A stretch of DNA of 64,000 nt from Sphingomonas sp. Lineage in GTDB: Bacteria; Pseudomonadota; Alphaproteobacteria; Sphingomonadales; Sphingomonadaceae. The translations under genes were made by a program, and so were the position numbers. Positions 11,126 to 21,065 of the stretch are shown piece by piece. The notes beneath the pieces were generated by a model, which worked only from the letters and a program-made list of their open reading frames with translations, made no database searches and was not told the DNA's origin. The stretch covers positions 166,529 to 230,528 of the forward strand of contig JAKFUZ010000001.1 in NCBI GenBank assembly GCA_021732445.1, given 5' to 3'. Positions within the stretch are counted from its first letter, which is position 1; the number at the start of each line of letters is the position of its first letter.

Positions 11126-12241
11126 TCACCCCGCGCCATGCCCCATCGCCAGATACGCGTCTGATTGCATCTCGTTCAGGCGCGATACGGTGCGCTCGAA
11201 CTCAAAGGCCCCGTCGCCGCGTTCGTACAGAGCCTCGGGCGCCGCATCGGCGGCGGCGATGAGCTTGACATGATGCTCGTACAGCGCGTCGATCAACGTC
11301 ACGAAGCGGGCGGCTTCGTTGCGGTTTTCCGGCCCTAATTTGGGGATGCCGACGATCATCACCGTGTGAAAACGCCGCGCAATCGCCAGATAATCGGCTG
11401 CTCCACGCGCCTCGCCGCACAAGCGCTTGAAGCTGAACACGGCGACGCCCTTAAGGCTCTTGGGCACGTGCAGTGTGCGCGTGCCGCCCGTCACGGTTAT
11501 GTCTTCGGCCGGAACATTGGCACGGTCTTCGGGCGGATAATCGGTGAGGCGGAAAAAAGCGGCGGCCATTGCAGCGGTCGTCGGCGCGCCGTTCGGCACC
11601 ATCCACAGGTGCATCTGCCCCATCCGGTCACGGCGGTAGTCGATCGGGCCGTTCAGCCCGATAACCTCGCATTTTTCGCCCAGAAGCGCGATGAACGGCA
11701 TAAACAGTGCCCGGTTCAAACCATCTTTATACAAGTCGTCCGGCGGCCGGTTCGATGTCGCGACCACCGTCAGCCCGCGTGCCCACATCGCGGTAAACAG
11801 CCTTGAGAGGATGGCGGCATCGGCCGTGTTGTTCACCACCATTTCGTCAAACGCCAGCAACCGTGCTTCGCCAACCATGTCGGTTGCCACCCGCACGACG
11901 GGATCGCCGGCTTCCTTTTTGCGTTCCTCCGCAAGGCGGGCGTGAACCTCAAGCATGAACTCGTGGAAATGGACGCGGCGCTTGCGGCGAATGTCCACAT
12001 TGTTGAAAAACAGATCCATCAGCATCGACTTGCCGCGTCCGACACCGCCCCATAAATATACGCCGCGTGGCGGATCAGGCAGACGGCCCAGCGCGCGCCA
12101 CAGGACCGATCCGCGCTTTGGCGTGGCCTCAAGCGCGGTTGCGAGCGCGCCGAGGCGAAGCGCGGCGGCGGCCTGTTCGGGGTCGGGCTTTAATTCGCCG
12201 GCAGTAATCAGCGCCTGGTAGCGATCGAGCAGGAACACCAT
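11126..12241 (-). CDS. zapE: Cell division protein ZapE / AFG1-family ATPase
   Basis: AFG1-like AAA-type P-loop ATPase. In bacteria ZapE acts at the division ring; the mitochondrial homologue takes part in inner-membrane protein turnover. 371 residues. Walker A is GGVGRGKS at 65-72 and is followed by MLMDLFF. Next come the family motif VHFHEFMLEVHARL, Walker B LLAFDEM and the sensor region VVATSNRPPDDLYKDGLNR. The start at 12241 lies 9 bases after the thioesterase stop. Ser in place of the usual Thr after the P-loop Lys is conservative. Confidence 0.9.
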   Translation of the reverse strand: MVFLLDRYQALITAGELKPDPEQAAAALRLGALATALEATPKRGSVLWRALGRLPDPPRGVYLWGGVGRGKSMLMDLFFNNVDIRRKRRVHFHEFMLEVHARLAEERKKEAGDPVVRVATDMVGEARLLAFDEMVVNNTADAAILSRLFTAMWARGLTVVATSNRPPDDLYKDGLNRALFMPFIALLGEKCEVIGLNGPIDYRRDRMGQMHLWMVPNGAPTTAAMAAAFFRLTDYPPEDRANVPAEDITVTGGTRTLHVPKSLKGVAVFSFKRLCGEARGAADYLAIARRFHTVMIVGIPKLGPENRNEAARFVTLIDALYEHHVKLIAAADAAPEALYERGDGAFEFERTVSRLNEMQSDAYLAMGHGAG

Positions 12242-12250
12242 GACCGTGCG

Positions 12251-12706
12251 CTAGGCCCTGGGCGGCTTGCGGATGGTGGCCGAAAAGCTTGCTACTCGCG
12301 CCTCGCCCTCGCCCTGCACCACAAGCCCCCGCAGAAACAGGAGATTGCCGGTTTCCTTCAGCAACTCCACCTGTGCTTCGAGGGGCATGTCGACAGCGCC
12401 TGCGCCAATAAACTGCACCGACAGGTCAAGCGTCACCGCCGTGCCCGCTTCGATGAGCCCAAAACCGCGTGAGGCGGCGAACAGGGCAATATCAACGAAC
12501 CCCAGCAGCGCGCCGCCGTGCAGCCGCCCGCCAAGATTGGTGTGAACATGCTGCGGCTGCATCCGCACCCGCGCCACCGCGCCCTCAACGTGCAGCAGGA
12601 ACGGCCCGAACAACGAGTTGAACCGCGTCGCATCGCTCAGCGCCCATGTCATCCAGCCAGGATGATCGGCCGACTCGCTATAGTGGAAAGAAGGCGGGGT
12701 GCTCAC
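12251..12706 (-). CDS. PaaI-family hotdog thioesterase
   Basis: A single hotdog fold of about 151 residues that probably hydrolyses an acyl- or aryl-CoA. The PaaI-type signature GGRLHGGALLGFVDIALFA is present, and the C-terminal strands include LFLRGLVVQGEGEARVASFSATI. I place the start at the GTG at 12706 (VSTPPSFHYSES), because the longer reading frame overlaps sdhB; a GAGGG lies upstream, just after the sdhB stop. It is the next gene after sdhB, so probably co-transcribed. Substrate unknown. Confidence 0.78.
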   Translation of the reverse strand: MSTPPSFHYSESADHPGWMTWALSDATRFNSLFGPFLLHVEGAVARVRMQPQHVHTNLGGRLHGGALLGFVDIALFAASRGFGLIEAGTAVTLDLSVQFIGAGAVDMPLEAQVELLKETGNLLFLRGLVVQGEGEARVASFSATIRKPPRA

Positions 12707-12720
12707 CAAAGGAACGGCCC

Positions 12721-13503
12721 TCAGGCGACCCTTTCCACTTCCATCTTCTTGATTTCGGCAATCGCCTTGGCCGGGTTCAGCCCCTTGGGGCACACATTGG
12801 CGCAGTTCATGATGGTGTGGCAGCGATAGAGCCGGAAGGGATCCTGCAACTCGTCGAGCCGCTCGCCGGTCATCTCGTCCCGGCTGTCAGCCAGCCAGCG
12901 ATAGGCCTGCAACAATATCGCGGGGCCCAGAAACTTGTCGGAATTCCACCAATAGCTTGGGCACGATGTCGAGCAGCAGGCGCACAATATGCACTCATAC
13001 AAGCCATCAAGCTTGGCGCGGTCTGACGGTGATTGCAGCCGCTCCTTGCCCGAAGGTGCCGCCGTCACCGTCTGCAGCCACGGCCTGATCGAGGCATATT
13101 GCGCATAGAAATGCGTAAAGTCAGGCACCAGGTCCTTGATAACGTCCATATGCGGCAGGGGCGTAATCCGCACCTCGCCCTTCACATCCTCAATCGCCTT
13201 GGTGCAGGCAAGCGTATTGGTGCCGTCGATGTTCATCGAGCACGATCCGCAAATCCCCTCGCGGCACGAGCGGCGAAAGGTGAGCGTGCTGTCGGTCTCG
13301 CCCTTTATCTTGATGAGCGCGTCGAGCACCATCGGCCCGCACTCGTCGAGATTGACCTCGAACGTGTCATAGCGCGGGTTTTCGCCCTTATCCGGATCGT
13401 AACGATAGATTTTGAATTTCTTGATCCGGCGGCCGCCCGCCGCCTTGTGCACATGCCCCCGCTCGGTGATCTTGCTGTTCTTGGGCAGGGCAAATTCGGC
13501 CAT
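12721..13503 (-). CDS. sdhB: Succinate dehydrogenase iron-sulfur subunit
   Basis: Carries the three Fe-S clusters that pass electrons from SdhA to quinone. 260 residues. The [2Fe-2S] ligands are in [16 protein letters not shown], the [4Fe-4S] ligands in [17 protein letters not shown], and the [3Fe-4S] region in [17 protein letters not shown]. The ATG at 13503 gives [12 protein letters not shown]; the upstream extension is low-complexity shadow. It is separated from sdhA by two unrelated genes, unlike the usual contiguous sdhCDAB order. Confidence 0.96.
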   Translation of the reverse strand: MAEFALPKNSKITERGHVHKAAGGRRIKKFKIYRYDPDKGENPRYDTFEVNLDECGPMVLDALIKIKGETDSTLTFRRSCREGICGSCSMNIDGTNTLACTKAIEDVKGEVRITPLPHMDVIKDLVPDFTHFYAQYASIRPWLQTVTAAPSGKERLQSPSDRAKLDGLYECILCACCSTSCPSYWWNSDKFLGPAILLQAYRWLADSRDEMTGERLDELQDPFRLYRCHTIMNCANVCPKGLNPAKAIAEIKKMEVERVA

Positions 13504-13737
13504 CGTAACGCACATCCCTTGGTCTGCCGGGGCGGTGTTGCTGCCCCTTTTCTCAGCGGCGATACACAGGCCCGCCGCCGCCCGCAATCGCCCGCTGTCG
13601 CAAAAGCCGCACCCGCGGTTGCGCCCTGGCCCTGCGCCCGGACGGAAATAGTGCCCGCAGGAGCGTGTGCCACCCCAACGCCCGCGCACCGGCCGCCAGT
13701 AATCAGGCAGGCCGCAGGCGCTGGGCGATGGCGCGCC

Positions 13738-13992
13738 TCAGACCAGCCCAAGCCTGCGGAACACGAAGATCAGCACTAGCGCCCCGACAATCGACATGAT
13801 GATGCCCGTCGGCTTCATCGCGAACATGTCTTTTTCCTTCGTGAACATGCCGGCGACAATGCCGCCTGCATAGGAGCCGCCAATACCGAGCAGCCCGCTG
13901 CCGATAAGGCTCATCTGCACCGCACCGGGATAGATAAAGCGCGCAATCATGCCAACGATGATGCCGGTTACGGCCATCCACACATATTTCAT
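13738..13992 (-). CDS. GlsB/YeaQ/YmgE-family small membrane protein
   Basis: 84 residues with three predicted transmembrane helices, starting MKYVWMAVTGIIVGMIARFI and followed by glycine-rich SLIGSGLLGIGGSYAGGIVAG. The length and Gly-rich helices match the transglycosylase-associated (GlsB/YeaQ) family, stress-linked inner-membrane proteins of unclear function. AGAAGGGA lies before the ATG at 13992. It is inserted between the C13 peptidase and sdhB. The 13504-13737 stretch downstream holds no gene I can support. Confidence 0.82.
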   Translation of the reverse strand: MKYVWMAVTGIIVGMIARFIYPGAVQMSLIGSGLLGIGGSYAGGIVAGMFTKEKDMFAMKPTGIIMSIVGALVLIFVFRRLGLV

Positions 13993-14101
13993 GAATCGTC
14001 CCTTCTGAGGTTGATATGGTCTGCGCCCATGGTGGCGGGCGAGGTGCCGCGACGCAAGCGCGGAAATCATGCAGCCCCCCAAATCCGGGCAGGATGGCCG
14101 C

Positions 14102-15112
14102 TCAGCGGGCGCCGAACAGCGCCACCGACGGCGTACCCACAGGGGCCGTCACCAGTTTTGGCGCCCGCTTGTCGAGCACCGCAAGCCAGGCCGCGGCGCG
14201 CGCACCGACAAAGGTTTGCGGCAGCGACGGCGTCAGCCGCCCGCGCCCTTCCCAGTCGGCAATCAGCCTGGCCGCCTCGGCACCGGCATCCGCCAGCGGC
14301 TGGTGCCGGCGCAGCGCATTGTTGACGAGCGCGTCGCCAAAAAACGTCCAGTCATTGTCGGCCTTGCAGCCAAACGAGGTGCGGTCACCCGCCGACGCGG
14401 TAAGCACGGCGGCATCCTCGCCCGACAGCACCGGAATGAACGCGCCCGAATAACAGGCGCTGATGATGATTACCCGGCGGGTAATGCCAAGCGTATCGAG
14501 CTGGTTGGCAAGCGCCGTGGCGGAGATGACGCCAAAACCCTGATCGGCATCATTATACACCAAGCCAAAGGGCGCGCCGTGGCTTGTGGTATAGAGCACC
14601 AGCACGTCCTCTTTGCGGTCCATCAGCTCGGCCACACGGGCGAGTGCCAGGGCCAGCGTGTCGGGCGACCCCATGGCGAGCGTGCTCGGCGTATGGCCGT
14701 CGCTCCCGGCAAAGGTCAGCGTGCGGCCAGCGGCATCATAGCGCCGGCTGAGCACCTTGCCCGCCTCGCGCGCCTCGCGTCCGAACACGGGGTCTGAATC
14801 GAGCGCCACCGCGATAACATAGGCGTCGACCACGCCCTTTCGCTGCGGCAGCAGGCTGGCGAGCGCGCGGTCGACCCGGCGGTGCTCGGTGAGCAACTGG
14901 GCAGCTGTGCGGTGGTGTTCGATCTGCACGCCGCCATCGGCCAAGCGCGCCGCCTGCGCCGCCGTCAGCGCCTGGAAAAAGGGCAGTGGCTCGCCGTGTT
15001 TGGGCGGGGCATAAGCGGATTGCTGGGCCGAGGAGGACGCCGCGAACAGGGCGCAGGCACAGGCCAATGCTGCCCACAGCCTTGTTCCCGATCCGACGCC
15101 CGCCTGTTGCAT
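14102..15112 (-). CDS. Exported peptidase C13 (legumain/caspase-like) family protein
   Basis: 336 residues. The N-terminus is a signal peptide (ALACACALFAASSSAQQ) and the protein is probably periplasmic. The peptidase C13 core is visible: LVLYTTSHGAPFG with the catalytic H178, then VIIISACYSGAFIP with the catalytic C220, then VLTASAGDRTSFGC. Members of this family cleave after Asn or Asp or act as transamidases. The ATG at 15112 was chosen because it yields the signal peptide directly. It sits 61 bases after sdhA, inside the sdh gene series. The substrate is unknown. Confidence 0.78.
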   Translation of the reverse strand: MQQAGVGSGTRLWAALACACALFAASSSAQQSAYAPPKHGEPLPFFQALTAAQAARLADGGVQIEHHRTAAQLLTEHRRVDRALASLLPQRKGVVDAYVIAVALDSDPVFGREAREAGKVLSRRYDAAGRTLTFAGSDGHTPSTLAMGSPDTLALALARVAELMDRKEDVLVLYTTSHGAPFGLVYNDADQGFGVISATALANQLDTLGITRRVIIISACYSGAFIPVLSGEDAAVLTASAGDRTSFGCKADNDWTFFGDALVNNALRRHQPLADAGAEAARLIADWEGRGRLTPSLPQTFVGARAAAWLAVLDKRAPKLVTAPVGTPSVALFGAR

Positions 15113-15173
15113 GGCGATGTTGTCAACCGGGCGGTGGCACCGAGTCAACGGGGCGATGCGACGTTGACGACGG

Positions 15174-16988
15174 TCAGTACACCCGCTTCTTGGGCTTGAT
15201 ATACTCGATGTCGTCGGTCAGCGTGTAATCATGCACCGGGCGATAGTCGATCGAAACCGATCCGCCCTTGCCGCCCCATCCGTCAAACGTGGCGATGGTG
15301 TGCTTCATCCAGCCTGCGTCGTCGCGATTGGGGAAATCCTCGTTCACATGAGCGCCGCGGCTTTCCTGCCGGTTGGCGGCGGAATTGACCGTCACCACCG
15401 CCTGCGCCAGCAGATTGTCAAGCTCCAGCGTCTCGATGAGATCGGTGTTCCAGATGAGCGAACGATCAGCGATGGACACGTCTTCCATCCGCTTATAGGT
15501 CGCGCCCATTTTCTCGACGCCTTCGCTCAAGAGCGCATTGTCGCGGAAAACGGCACAATGTTTTTGCATCGTGCGCTGCATTTCGCCCCTGATGTGCGCG
15601 GTCGGTGAGGCGCCCTTGGCGTGGCGGAAATGGTCGAGCCGGCCAAGCGCCAGCTCTTCGGAACCCTTGGGCAGCGGGTTGTGCGGGGTTCCGGGCTTTA
15701 GCGTTTCCTTGATCCGCAGGCCCGTCGCGCGGCCGAAAACCACCAGGTCGATGAGCGAGTTGGAACCCAGCCGGTTGGCCCCGTGCACCGACACGCAGGC
15801 GGCTTCGCCAACCGCGAACAAGCCGGGGACGACGCTGTCGGGGTTGCCATCCTTCACCTGCACGACTTCGCCGTGAAAGTTGCAGGGGATTCCACCCATA
15901 TTGTAATGCACGGTCGGCGCGACCGGCAGCGGCTGGCGGGTCAGATCAACGCCGGCAAAAATCTTGCCCGTCTCGGTGATGCCGGGCAGCCGCTCGGCCA
16001 GAACCTTGGGGTCGATATGGTCTAGGTGCAGGAAAATATGGTCCTTTTCCTTGCCGACACCGCGCCCCTCGCGAATTTCCATCGCCATTGAACGCGACAC
16101 GACATCGCGACTCGCCAGATCCTTGGCGGACGGCGCATAGCGCTCCATGAAGCGCTCACCCTCGCTGTTCGTCAGATAGCCACCCTCACCGCGCGCGCCT
16201 TCGGTTATCAGCACGCCTGCGCCATAAATGCCGGTCGGGTGGAACTGCACAAACTCCATGTCCTGCAGCGGCAGCCCGGCGCGCAGCACCATGCCGCCGC
16301 CATCGCCCGTGCAGGTATGTGCCGAGGTCGCCGAGAAATAGCAGCGCCCATAGCCGCCCGTTGCCAGCACAACCGAGTGGCTGCGGAACCGGTGGATCGA
16401 GCCATCTTCCATGCACAGCGCAATCACCCCCCGGCAAACCGGGCCATTGGCGCCCTGCTCCATGATGAGATCGAGCGCGAAATATTCGATGAAAAAGTCC
16501 GCATCATATTTCAGGCTCTGCTGATACAGCGCGTGGAGCATGGCGTGGCCCGTGCGGTCGGCGGCAGCACAGGTGCGCTGCGCCGGCGGCCCTTCGCCCA
16601 TATTCTGCATCATGCCGCCAAACGGGCGCTGGTAGATTTTGCCGTCATCGGTGCGGCTGAACGGCACGCCGGCATGTTCAAGCTCGTAAACCGCCGCCGG
16701 TGCCTCGCGGCAAAGATATTCGATCGCGTCCTGGTCGCCCAGCCAGTCGGAGCCTTTGACCGTGTCATACATATGCCAGGTCCAGTGGTCCGGCCCCATA
16801 TTGCCAAGGCTGGCCGCGATGCCGCCCTGCGCCGCCACGGTGTGTGAGCGGGTGGGGAACACCTTGGTGATGCACGCCGTTTTCAGCCCCGCTTCGGCAA
16901 TCCCCATCGTCGCACGCAGGCCCGAACCGCCCGCCCCCACGACAACTGCGTCATAGCTGTGGTCGATGATCTTGTAGGCGGCGCTCAT
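15174..16988 (-). CDS. sdhA: Succinate dehydrogenase flavoprotein subunit
   Basis: Covalently flavinylated subunit that oxidises succinate to fumarate. 604 residues. FAD-binding [15 protein letters not shown] is followed by [20 protein letters not shown] with the FAD-linked histidine. Substrate and proton-shuttle residues are in [20 protein letters not shown] and [11 protein letters not shown]. The ATG at 16988 overlaps the sdhD stop as ATGA. A longer in-frame reading to 17306 is sdhD in another frame and is not used. Confidence 0.97.
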   Translation of the reverse strand: MSAAYKIIDHSYDAVVVGAGGSGLRATMGIAEAGLKTACITKVFPTRSHTVAAQGGIAASLGNMGPDHWTWHMYDTVKGSDWLGDQDAIEYLCREAPAAVYELEHAGVPFSRTDDGKIYQRPFGGMMQNMGEGPPAQRTCAAADRTGHAMLHALYQQSLKYDADFFIEYFALDLIMEQGANGPVCRGVIALCMEDGSIHRFRSHSVVLATGGYGRCYFSATSAHTCTGDGGGMVLRAGLPLQDMEFVQFHPTGIYGAGVLITEGARGEGGYLTNSEGERFMERYAPSAKDLASRDVVSRSMAMEIREGRGVGKEKDHIFLHLDHIDPKVLAERLPGITETGKIFAGVDLTRQPLPVAPTVHYNMGGIPCNFHGEVVQVKDGNPDSVVPGLFAVGEAACVSVHGANRLGSNSLIDLVVFGRATGLRIKETLKPGTPHNPLPKGSEELALGRLDHFRHAKGASPTAHIRGEMQRTMQKHCAVFRDNALLSEGVEKMGATYKRMEDVSIADRSLIWNTDLIETLELDNLLAQAVVTVNSAANRQESRGAHVNEDFPNRDDAGWMKHTIATFDGWGGKGGSVSIDYRPVHDYTLTDDIEYIKPKKRVY

Positions 16989-17374
16989 GCGACGGGTGCT
17001 CCGGCAAAGGCAATTTTGAGGATCGAGAATATGGCGACCGCGCCGGCACCAACGGTGAAAAAGGTGAGCAGCACCATCATCGCCGTGCGGGCCGCGCCGT
17101 TGAGATAATCCTCGATCAGCACCTGCAATCCCAGTCGGAAGTGGTAGAACACGCTGGCCACCAGCAGGATCATCGGGATGGCCGCCCAAGGGCTTGCCAG
17201 CCACGCCGCCATCGCTGCAAAACCGTGCGCGGGCAGCCGCGCCATTGAGGCGAAAAACCACAGCATCAGCAGCAGGTTGCCCGCCGCCGTCAGCCGCTGG
17301 TGCCACCAGTGATGCGCGCCTTCGTTCGACGAGCCAAGCCCGCGAACGCGGCCAAGTTCGGTTCCGCTGCCCAT
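16985..17374 (-). CDS. sdhD: Succinate dehydrogenase hydrophobic anchor subunit
   Basis: 129 residues with three predicted transmembrane helices; with SdhC it binds heme b and quinone. The motif [16 protein letters not shown] at the N-terminus and [15 protein letters not shown] (heme-ligand histidine region) are typical of alphaproteobacterial SdhD. The stop overlaps the sdhA start by four bases and the gene begins one base after sdhC, so the three are translationally linked. Confidence 0.92.
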   Translation of the reverse strand: MGSGTELGRVRGLGSSNEGAHHWWHQRLTAAGNLLLMLWFFASMARLPAHGFAAMAAWLASPWAAIPMILLVASVFYHFRLGLQVLIEDYLNGAARTAMMVLLTFFTVGAGAVAIFSILKIAFAGAPVA

Positions 17375-17375
17375 G

Positions 17376-17792
17376 TTACTTCCCCACCAGCAGATAAGCC
17401 CAATAGGCCGCCGTCAGCGCCACCGAGGCGACCAGCGTGGACTGCGCCCATATCCGGTTGGATTTCAGCTCATACCCCGCGCCGGCATCCAGCACGAAAT
17501 GGCGAATGCCGCTCGCCATGTGCTGAAAGAACGCCAGGGTCAACCCGATGCCGAAAACATAGCCAAGCGCGTTCAGCTTGCCCGACGCATAAGTGAACAC
17601 GTCAAGAAACGCGTCATAGCTTGCCGGGCCGCCCGCCAGTGCCGCCAGCCACCACACAACCAGCAGCGTGCCCACCGTTGCCATGCCGTCTCCGGTGGCG
17701 CGGTGAAGGATGGAGACTAGCATGTGCGGCCCCCATTTCCAGATGGTCAGGTGCGGCGAGAGCGGGCGAGCCGCGTTACGATGCGATGCCAA
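17376..17792 (-). CDS. sdhC: Succinate dehydrogenase cytochrome b556 subunit
   Basis: 138 residues, three transmembrane helices; contributes heme b and the quinone site. The family motif RPLSPHLTIWKWGPHMLVSI is followed by HRATGDG, and a heme-ligand region occurs in FFQHMASGIRHFVLDAG. No ATG gives a sensible N-terminus. A TTG at 17792 does (xASHRNAARPLSPHL), with GAGGA 8 bases before it, so I take TTG as start. First gene of the sdh/suc series. Confidence 0.9.
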   Translation of the reverse strand: MASHRNAARPLSPHLTIWKWGPHMLVSILHRATGDGMATVGTLLVVWWLAALAGGPASYDAFLDVFTYASGKLNALGYVFGIGLTLAFFQHMASGIRHFVLDAGAGYELKSNRIWAQSTLVASVALTAAYWAYLLVGK

Positions 17793-17815
17793 GGCGTGGT
17801 TCCTCAATCGGTCTT

Positions 17816-17841
17816 GCGGCACCCTATTAGAGCGGTGCCGC
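17816..17841 (-). promoter_or_regulatory. Perfect 8-bp inverted repeat in the sdhC leader
   Basis: GCGGCACC at 17816-17823 and GGTGCCGC at 17834-17841 flank a 10-base loop and end 23 bases before the sdhC TTG start. It could be a dyad operator for the TCA cluster or an RNA hairpin affecting translation from the weak TTG start. I found no convincing -35/-10 pair nearby. Confidence 0.45.
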
Positions 17842-17960
17842 TGCGATGCAACCGGCAGCGGGTGTGCGATCAGTCCTAACCTCGTCTTAACCAAATCACC
17901 GTACCCAATGATTGCTAGTTGCCGCGCGTTTCTGCGAGCCCCTGTCGAAGGACCCGAGCG

Positions 17961-19316
17961 TTGGATAAGAATGACTTGCCTAGTGTTGGCGCAATTGCGG
18001 CGCAGATCGACCTGGTCGCAAGGCTCAGGGTGTTCGACCCCGATGGCACGCTGACCAATGATGCCCGCGCCGTGTGGGACGCTATCGAGCCGGAGATCCT
18101 CACTATATCCGCAGCATTCTGGCACCAATGGCAACGCTGTTTTGCGCGGGAGCGGCACTGGGCGCCGCAAGAATCAGAAAAAATGATCGAGCTTGGCTGT
18201 GCATTTCTGCGCGACCGCTTTCTCGACTTTTCCGGTAGCGCGTGGATCGAGTCGATCGAGCGTTCGGTTGCTGCGGCCTATGCCGCCGGTGTCGCGCCCA
18301 TGGCGCTCCTGTCGATGATCAACGCCAGCGACCGCGCAGCCATTGGGGTGATCGTGCGCCGGATTGCGCCGAGCGACGACCGGTTCCGGCTTGCGGAAAC
18401 GCTGATGCGGCTGTCGGCGCTCGAAGGCGAGATAACCGTTGCCATCTACACCGCCTTCAAGGATCACAGCGCACAAATCTCGCGCGACCGGCTGGCCGCC
18501 GATTTCCGCGAAGGCATCGCCACGATGGTCGAAAACGTGTCACAGGGCGGCGCCGATTTGCGCCAGCAGACCGGGCGCACCTCGTCTTCGGCACGCGGGA
18601 TGCTCGGCAAGACGTCGGAAGTCGCAGCCGCTGCTGAACAGTCGGCTGTTGCAATGCGCGAGGCAGCGCAAACCTCCGCCGGGCTGATTCAGGCAATTGA
18701 GGACGCCCGGCTGGAAGTGGAAGCCGCCGCCGACATTGCGACACGGGCAAGCGGCCAGGCGGGGCAGGCGGTTGGCATGTCCGAAGCGCTGTCCGAACAT
18801 GCAAAATCAATCGAATCAATCCTTGGCCTCATCCGCGACATTGCCGGGCAGACCAATTTGCTTGCCCTTAACGCCACCATCGAAGCAGCCCGCGCAGGCG
18901 ATGCCGGCCGCGGCTTTGCAGTCGTTGCGCAGGAAGTGAAATCGCTCGCTAACCAGACTGCGCGTGCGACCGACGATATCGCCGCCAAAATTGCCGCGAT
19001 CCAGGCCGCCACGCGCTCCACGGTCGACACCAATGCCTCGATCCGCGCCACTGTCTCCGAAGTTCAGGCCTCGGCCGAAAGAATCCGCGCCGCCATGGAA
19101 ATACAGGCGCGCACCGTCACCGCCATTACCGCCTCGGTTGACGAAACCGCGCTCGCCGCCGACTCGATGTCGAACACCATCGCCACCATTCGCGAAGACA
19201 CCGAAATGGTCGCCTCCGATATCGACCGGGTGGGCCAAGGCTTTGAAGCATTCGACCTGCATCTGAGCACGCTCAAGTCAAAGGCGAACGACTTTATTTC
19301 CAAAGTCGCGGCCTAG
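17961..19316 (+). CDS. Soluble methyl-accepting chemotaxis protein with protoglobin-like sensor
   Basis: 451 residues from the TTG at 17961, which has GAAGGA upstream; another TTG 42 bases earlier is possible. No transmembrane segment, so cytoplasmic. The C-terminal half is an MCP signalling domain with the hairpin tip [20 protein letters not shown] and [15 protein letters not shown]. The first about 170 residues resemble the globin-coupled sensor fold ([22 protein letters not shown]). Where a heme-binding globin would carry the proximal His, the aligned segment is [12 protein letters not shown] with Tyr107, so heme binding is doubtful. Divergent from sdhC. Confidence 0.75.
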   Translation: MDKNDLPSVGAIAAQIDLVARLRVFDPDGTLTNDARAVWDAIEPEILTISAAFWHQWQRCFARERHWAPQESEKMIELGCAFLRDRFLDFSGSAWIESIERSVAAAYAAGVAPMALLSMINASDRAAIGVIVRRIAPSDDRFRLAETLMRLSALEGEITVAIYTAFKDHSAQISRDRLAADFREGIATMVENVSQGGADLRQQTGRTSSSARGMLGKTSEVAAAAEQSAVAMREAAQTSAGLIQAIEDARLEVEAAADIATRASGQAGQAVGMSEALSEHAKSIESILGLIRDIAGQTNLLALNATIEAARAGDAGRGFAVVAQEVKSLANQTARATDDIAAKIAAIQAATRSTVDTNASIRATVSEVQASAERIRAAMEIQARTVTAITASVDETALAADSMSNTIATIREDTEMVASDIDRVGQGFEAFDLHLSTLKSKANDFISKVAA

Positions 19317-19318
19317 CG

Positions 19319-19352
19319 CAGGCAGCGTGTTTGGCGGCAACCACGCTGCCTG
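19319..19352 (+). terminator. Rho-independent-like hairpin after the MCP gene
   Basis: An 11-bp perfect stem, CAGGCAGCGTG at 19319-19329 pairing with CACGCTGCCTG at 19342-19352, with a 12-base loop, starts 3 bases after the MCP stop. No T-run follows, so it may act as a weak terminator or 3' stabiliser. Confidence 0.6.
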
Positions 19353-19402
19353 ACCGGCCCTGGGACGTTGTAAGCCGCGCCGCGCCCGCCTAATCAGGGC
19401 GC

Positions 19403-20101
19403 ATGACCCATATTCTTTTGACCGGCAGCAGCCGGGGCATCGGCGCCGCGATTGCCGCCTCGTTCGCGCAGGATAACATCCGGCTCGCGGGGCACGGCAC
19501 CCGAAGCGGGATCCCGGCCGATTTCAATCAGCCCGGTGCGCCTGCCGCCTTGTGGCATGCAGCGCTTGAGCAGCTTGGCGGCACGGTTGACATACTTATC
19601 AACAATGCCGGGGTGTTCGAGGCCAATCCGCTCGATGGCGACGATGCGGCATGGTCCGCCGGCTGGGACCGAACGATGCGCATCAACCTCACCGCATCGG
19701 CTGAGCTGTGCCGGCTGGCGGTGCGCCACTGGCAGGCGCGGGGCAGCGGCGGGCGTATCGTCAACATCGCCAGCCGTGCAGCGCACCGCGGCGACAGCCC
19801 GGCGCACTGGCATTATGCGGCGTCAAAGGCCGGGATGGTCGCGATGACCAAGACGATTGCCCGCGCCTATGCCCGCGACCATATTCTGGCGTTTGCGATT
19901 TGTCCGGGGTTTACGATGACCGGCATGGCCGAGGATTATCTGGCAAGCCGGGGCGGGGAGCGGTTGCTGGCTGATATTCCACTGGGCCGCGTGGCAGACG
20001 CCGCTGAAGTCGCCGGCATGGCCCGCTATTGCGCGCTGGCCGCGCCACCGTCGATGACCGGCGCGGTGCTTGACGTGAACGGCGCCAGCTATGTCCGCTA
20101 A
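19403..20101 (+). CDS. SDR-family oxidoreductase
   Basis: 232 residues, a classical short-chain dehydrogenase that uses NAD(P)H. Cofactor motif TGSSRGIGAAIA lies near the N-terminus, followed by LINNAGV. Catalytic Ser is in IVNIASRAAHRGD and the Tyr-Lys pair in HYAASKAG. The C-terminal PLGRVADAAEVAGMARY and GAVLDVNGASYVR are typical. The region after the first strand is short, so the early part of the fold is compact. It overlaps prmA by 11 bases. Substrate cannot be inferred. Confidence 0.88.
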   Translation: MTHILLTGSSRGIGAAIAASFAQDNIRLAGHGTRSGIPADFNQPGAPAALWHAALEQLGGTVDILINNAGVFEANPLDGDDAAWSAGWDRTMRINLTASAELCRLAVRHWQARGSGGRIVNIASRAAHRGDSPAHWHYAASKAGMVAMTKTIARAYARDHILAFAICPGFTMTGMAEDYLASRGGERLLADIPLGRVADAAEVAGMARYCALAAPPSMTGAVLDVNGASYVR

Positions 20102-21005
20102 CGCACCGCAAAGCTGGAAGCTGACGCTGGCCTGCACCTCTGCCGAGGCCGAGGCGATTGGCTGCGCCGACGTTGCGCTCGCCGATGTCGTGCTGATGGT
20201 AACCGAAGAAGACGGGGGCGCCGGCCGCTGGCGGCTCGATGCCTATTTCGAGGGCAAGCCCCCGCTTGCGCTGCGCCGCGCCGTGGCCGCCCTGGTGCCG
20301 AGCCACACCGGCCCGCTGCCCGCGCCCGAGCGATTGCCCGACAATGACTGGGTAACGCTTAGCCAGGCCGGGCTTGAGCCGATAGTCGCCGGGCGGTTCT
20401 TTGTGCACATAGCGGCCTGTCAGGGGGCGGTGCCGCCCGGCGCGCGCGCGCTCCGCATCGAGGCCAGCCGCGCTTTTGGCACGGGCCACCATGAGACAAC
20501 GACCGGCTGCCTGATGCTGCTGGATGCGATGAAGCGCCGGGGCGCCCGCGTTGACCACTTTATTGATCTGGGCACCGGCACTGGCCTGCTCGCCTTTGCC
20601 GCACTCCATTTGTGGCCCCGGGCTTATGCCACCGCGACCGATATCGACCCCGTTGCCATAGAGATGGCGGCTGAAAATGCCCGCATCAATCACGTGGGCA
20701 CAGGGCAGGGGCTGGGGCGCGTCGCGCTTGCCGTTGCCGATGGCGCCGCCGATCCGCTGATTGCGCGGCGTGCGCCCTATGATCTTGTCGTCGCCAACAT
20801 TCTGGCCGGGCCGCTGATCGAGATGGCCGCCGACATCACCGCGATTGCCGCACCCGGGGCCCAGATCGTGCTCGCCGGGCTGCTGTCGACACAGGCAGGG
20901 GCGGTGGCGCGTGCCTATCGTCGCCAGGGGTGCCGGGTGGCCGAGCGGCTGGTGCTCGGCGATTGGACGATCCTGCGGCTGCGCCGCCGGCCGTGCGCCC
21001 AATAG
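20091..21005 (+). CDS. prmA: Ribosomal protein L11 methyltransferase
   Basis: 304 residues, class I SAM methyltransferase that trimethylates ribosomal protein L11. The PrmA-specific segment RAFGTGHHETTTGCLMLLD is followed by SAM motif I DLGTGTGLLAFAA, the acidic residue in ATDIDPVA, and the NPPY-like VVANILAGPLIEMA found in this family. The start overlaps the end of the SDR gene by 11 bases, so the two are probably co-translated. Confidence 0.93.
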   Translation: MSANAPQSWKLTLACTSAEAEAIGCADVALADVVLMVTEEDGGAGRWRLDAYFEGKPPLALRRAVAALVPSHTGPLPAPERLPDNDWVTLSQAGLEPIVAGRFFVHIAACQGAVPPGARALRIEASRAFGTGHHETTTGCLMLLDAMKRRGARVDHFIDLGTGTGLLAFAALHLWPRAYATATDIDPVAIEMAAENARINHVGTGQGLGRVALAVADGAADPLIARRAPYDLVVANILAGPLIEMAADITAIAAPGAQIVLAGLLSTQAGAVARAYRRQGCRVAERLVLGDWTILRLRRRPCAQ

Positions 21006-21065
21006 CGTTGGAAACCGCACGGAATATCCCGGCGACGCCTGCGGATTTGCGCTATGCGTCGCGGC

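Noticed and set aside
16989..17306. Extension of sdhA to 710 residues
   Set aside because: This part is sdhD in another frame; the true SdhA starts MSAAYKIID at 16988.
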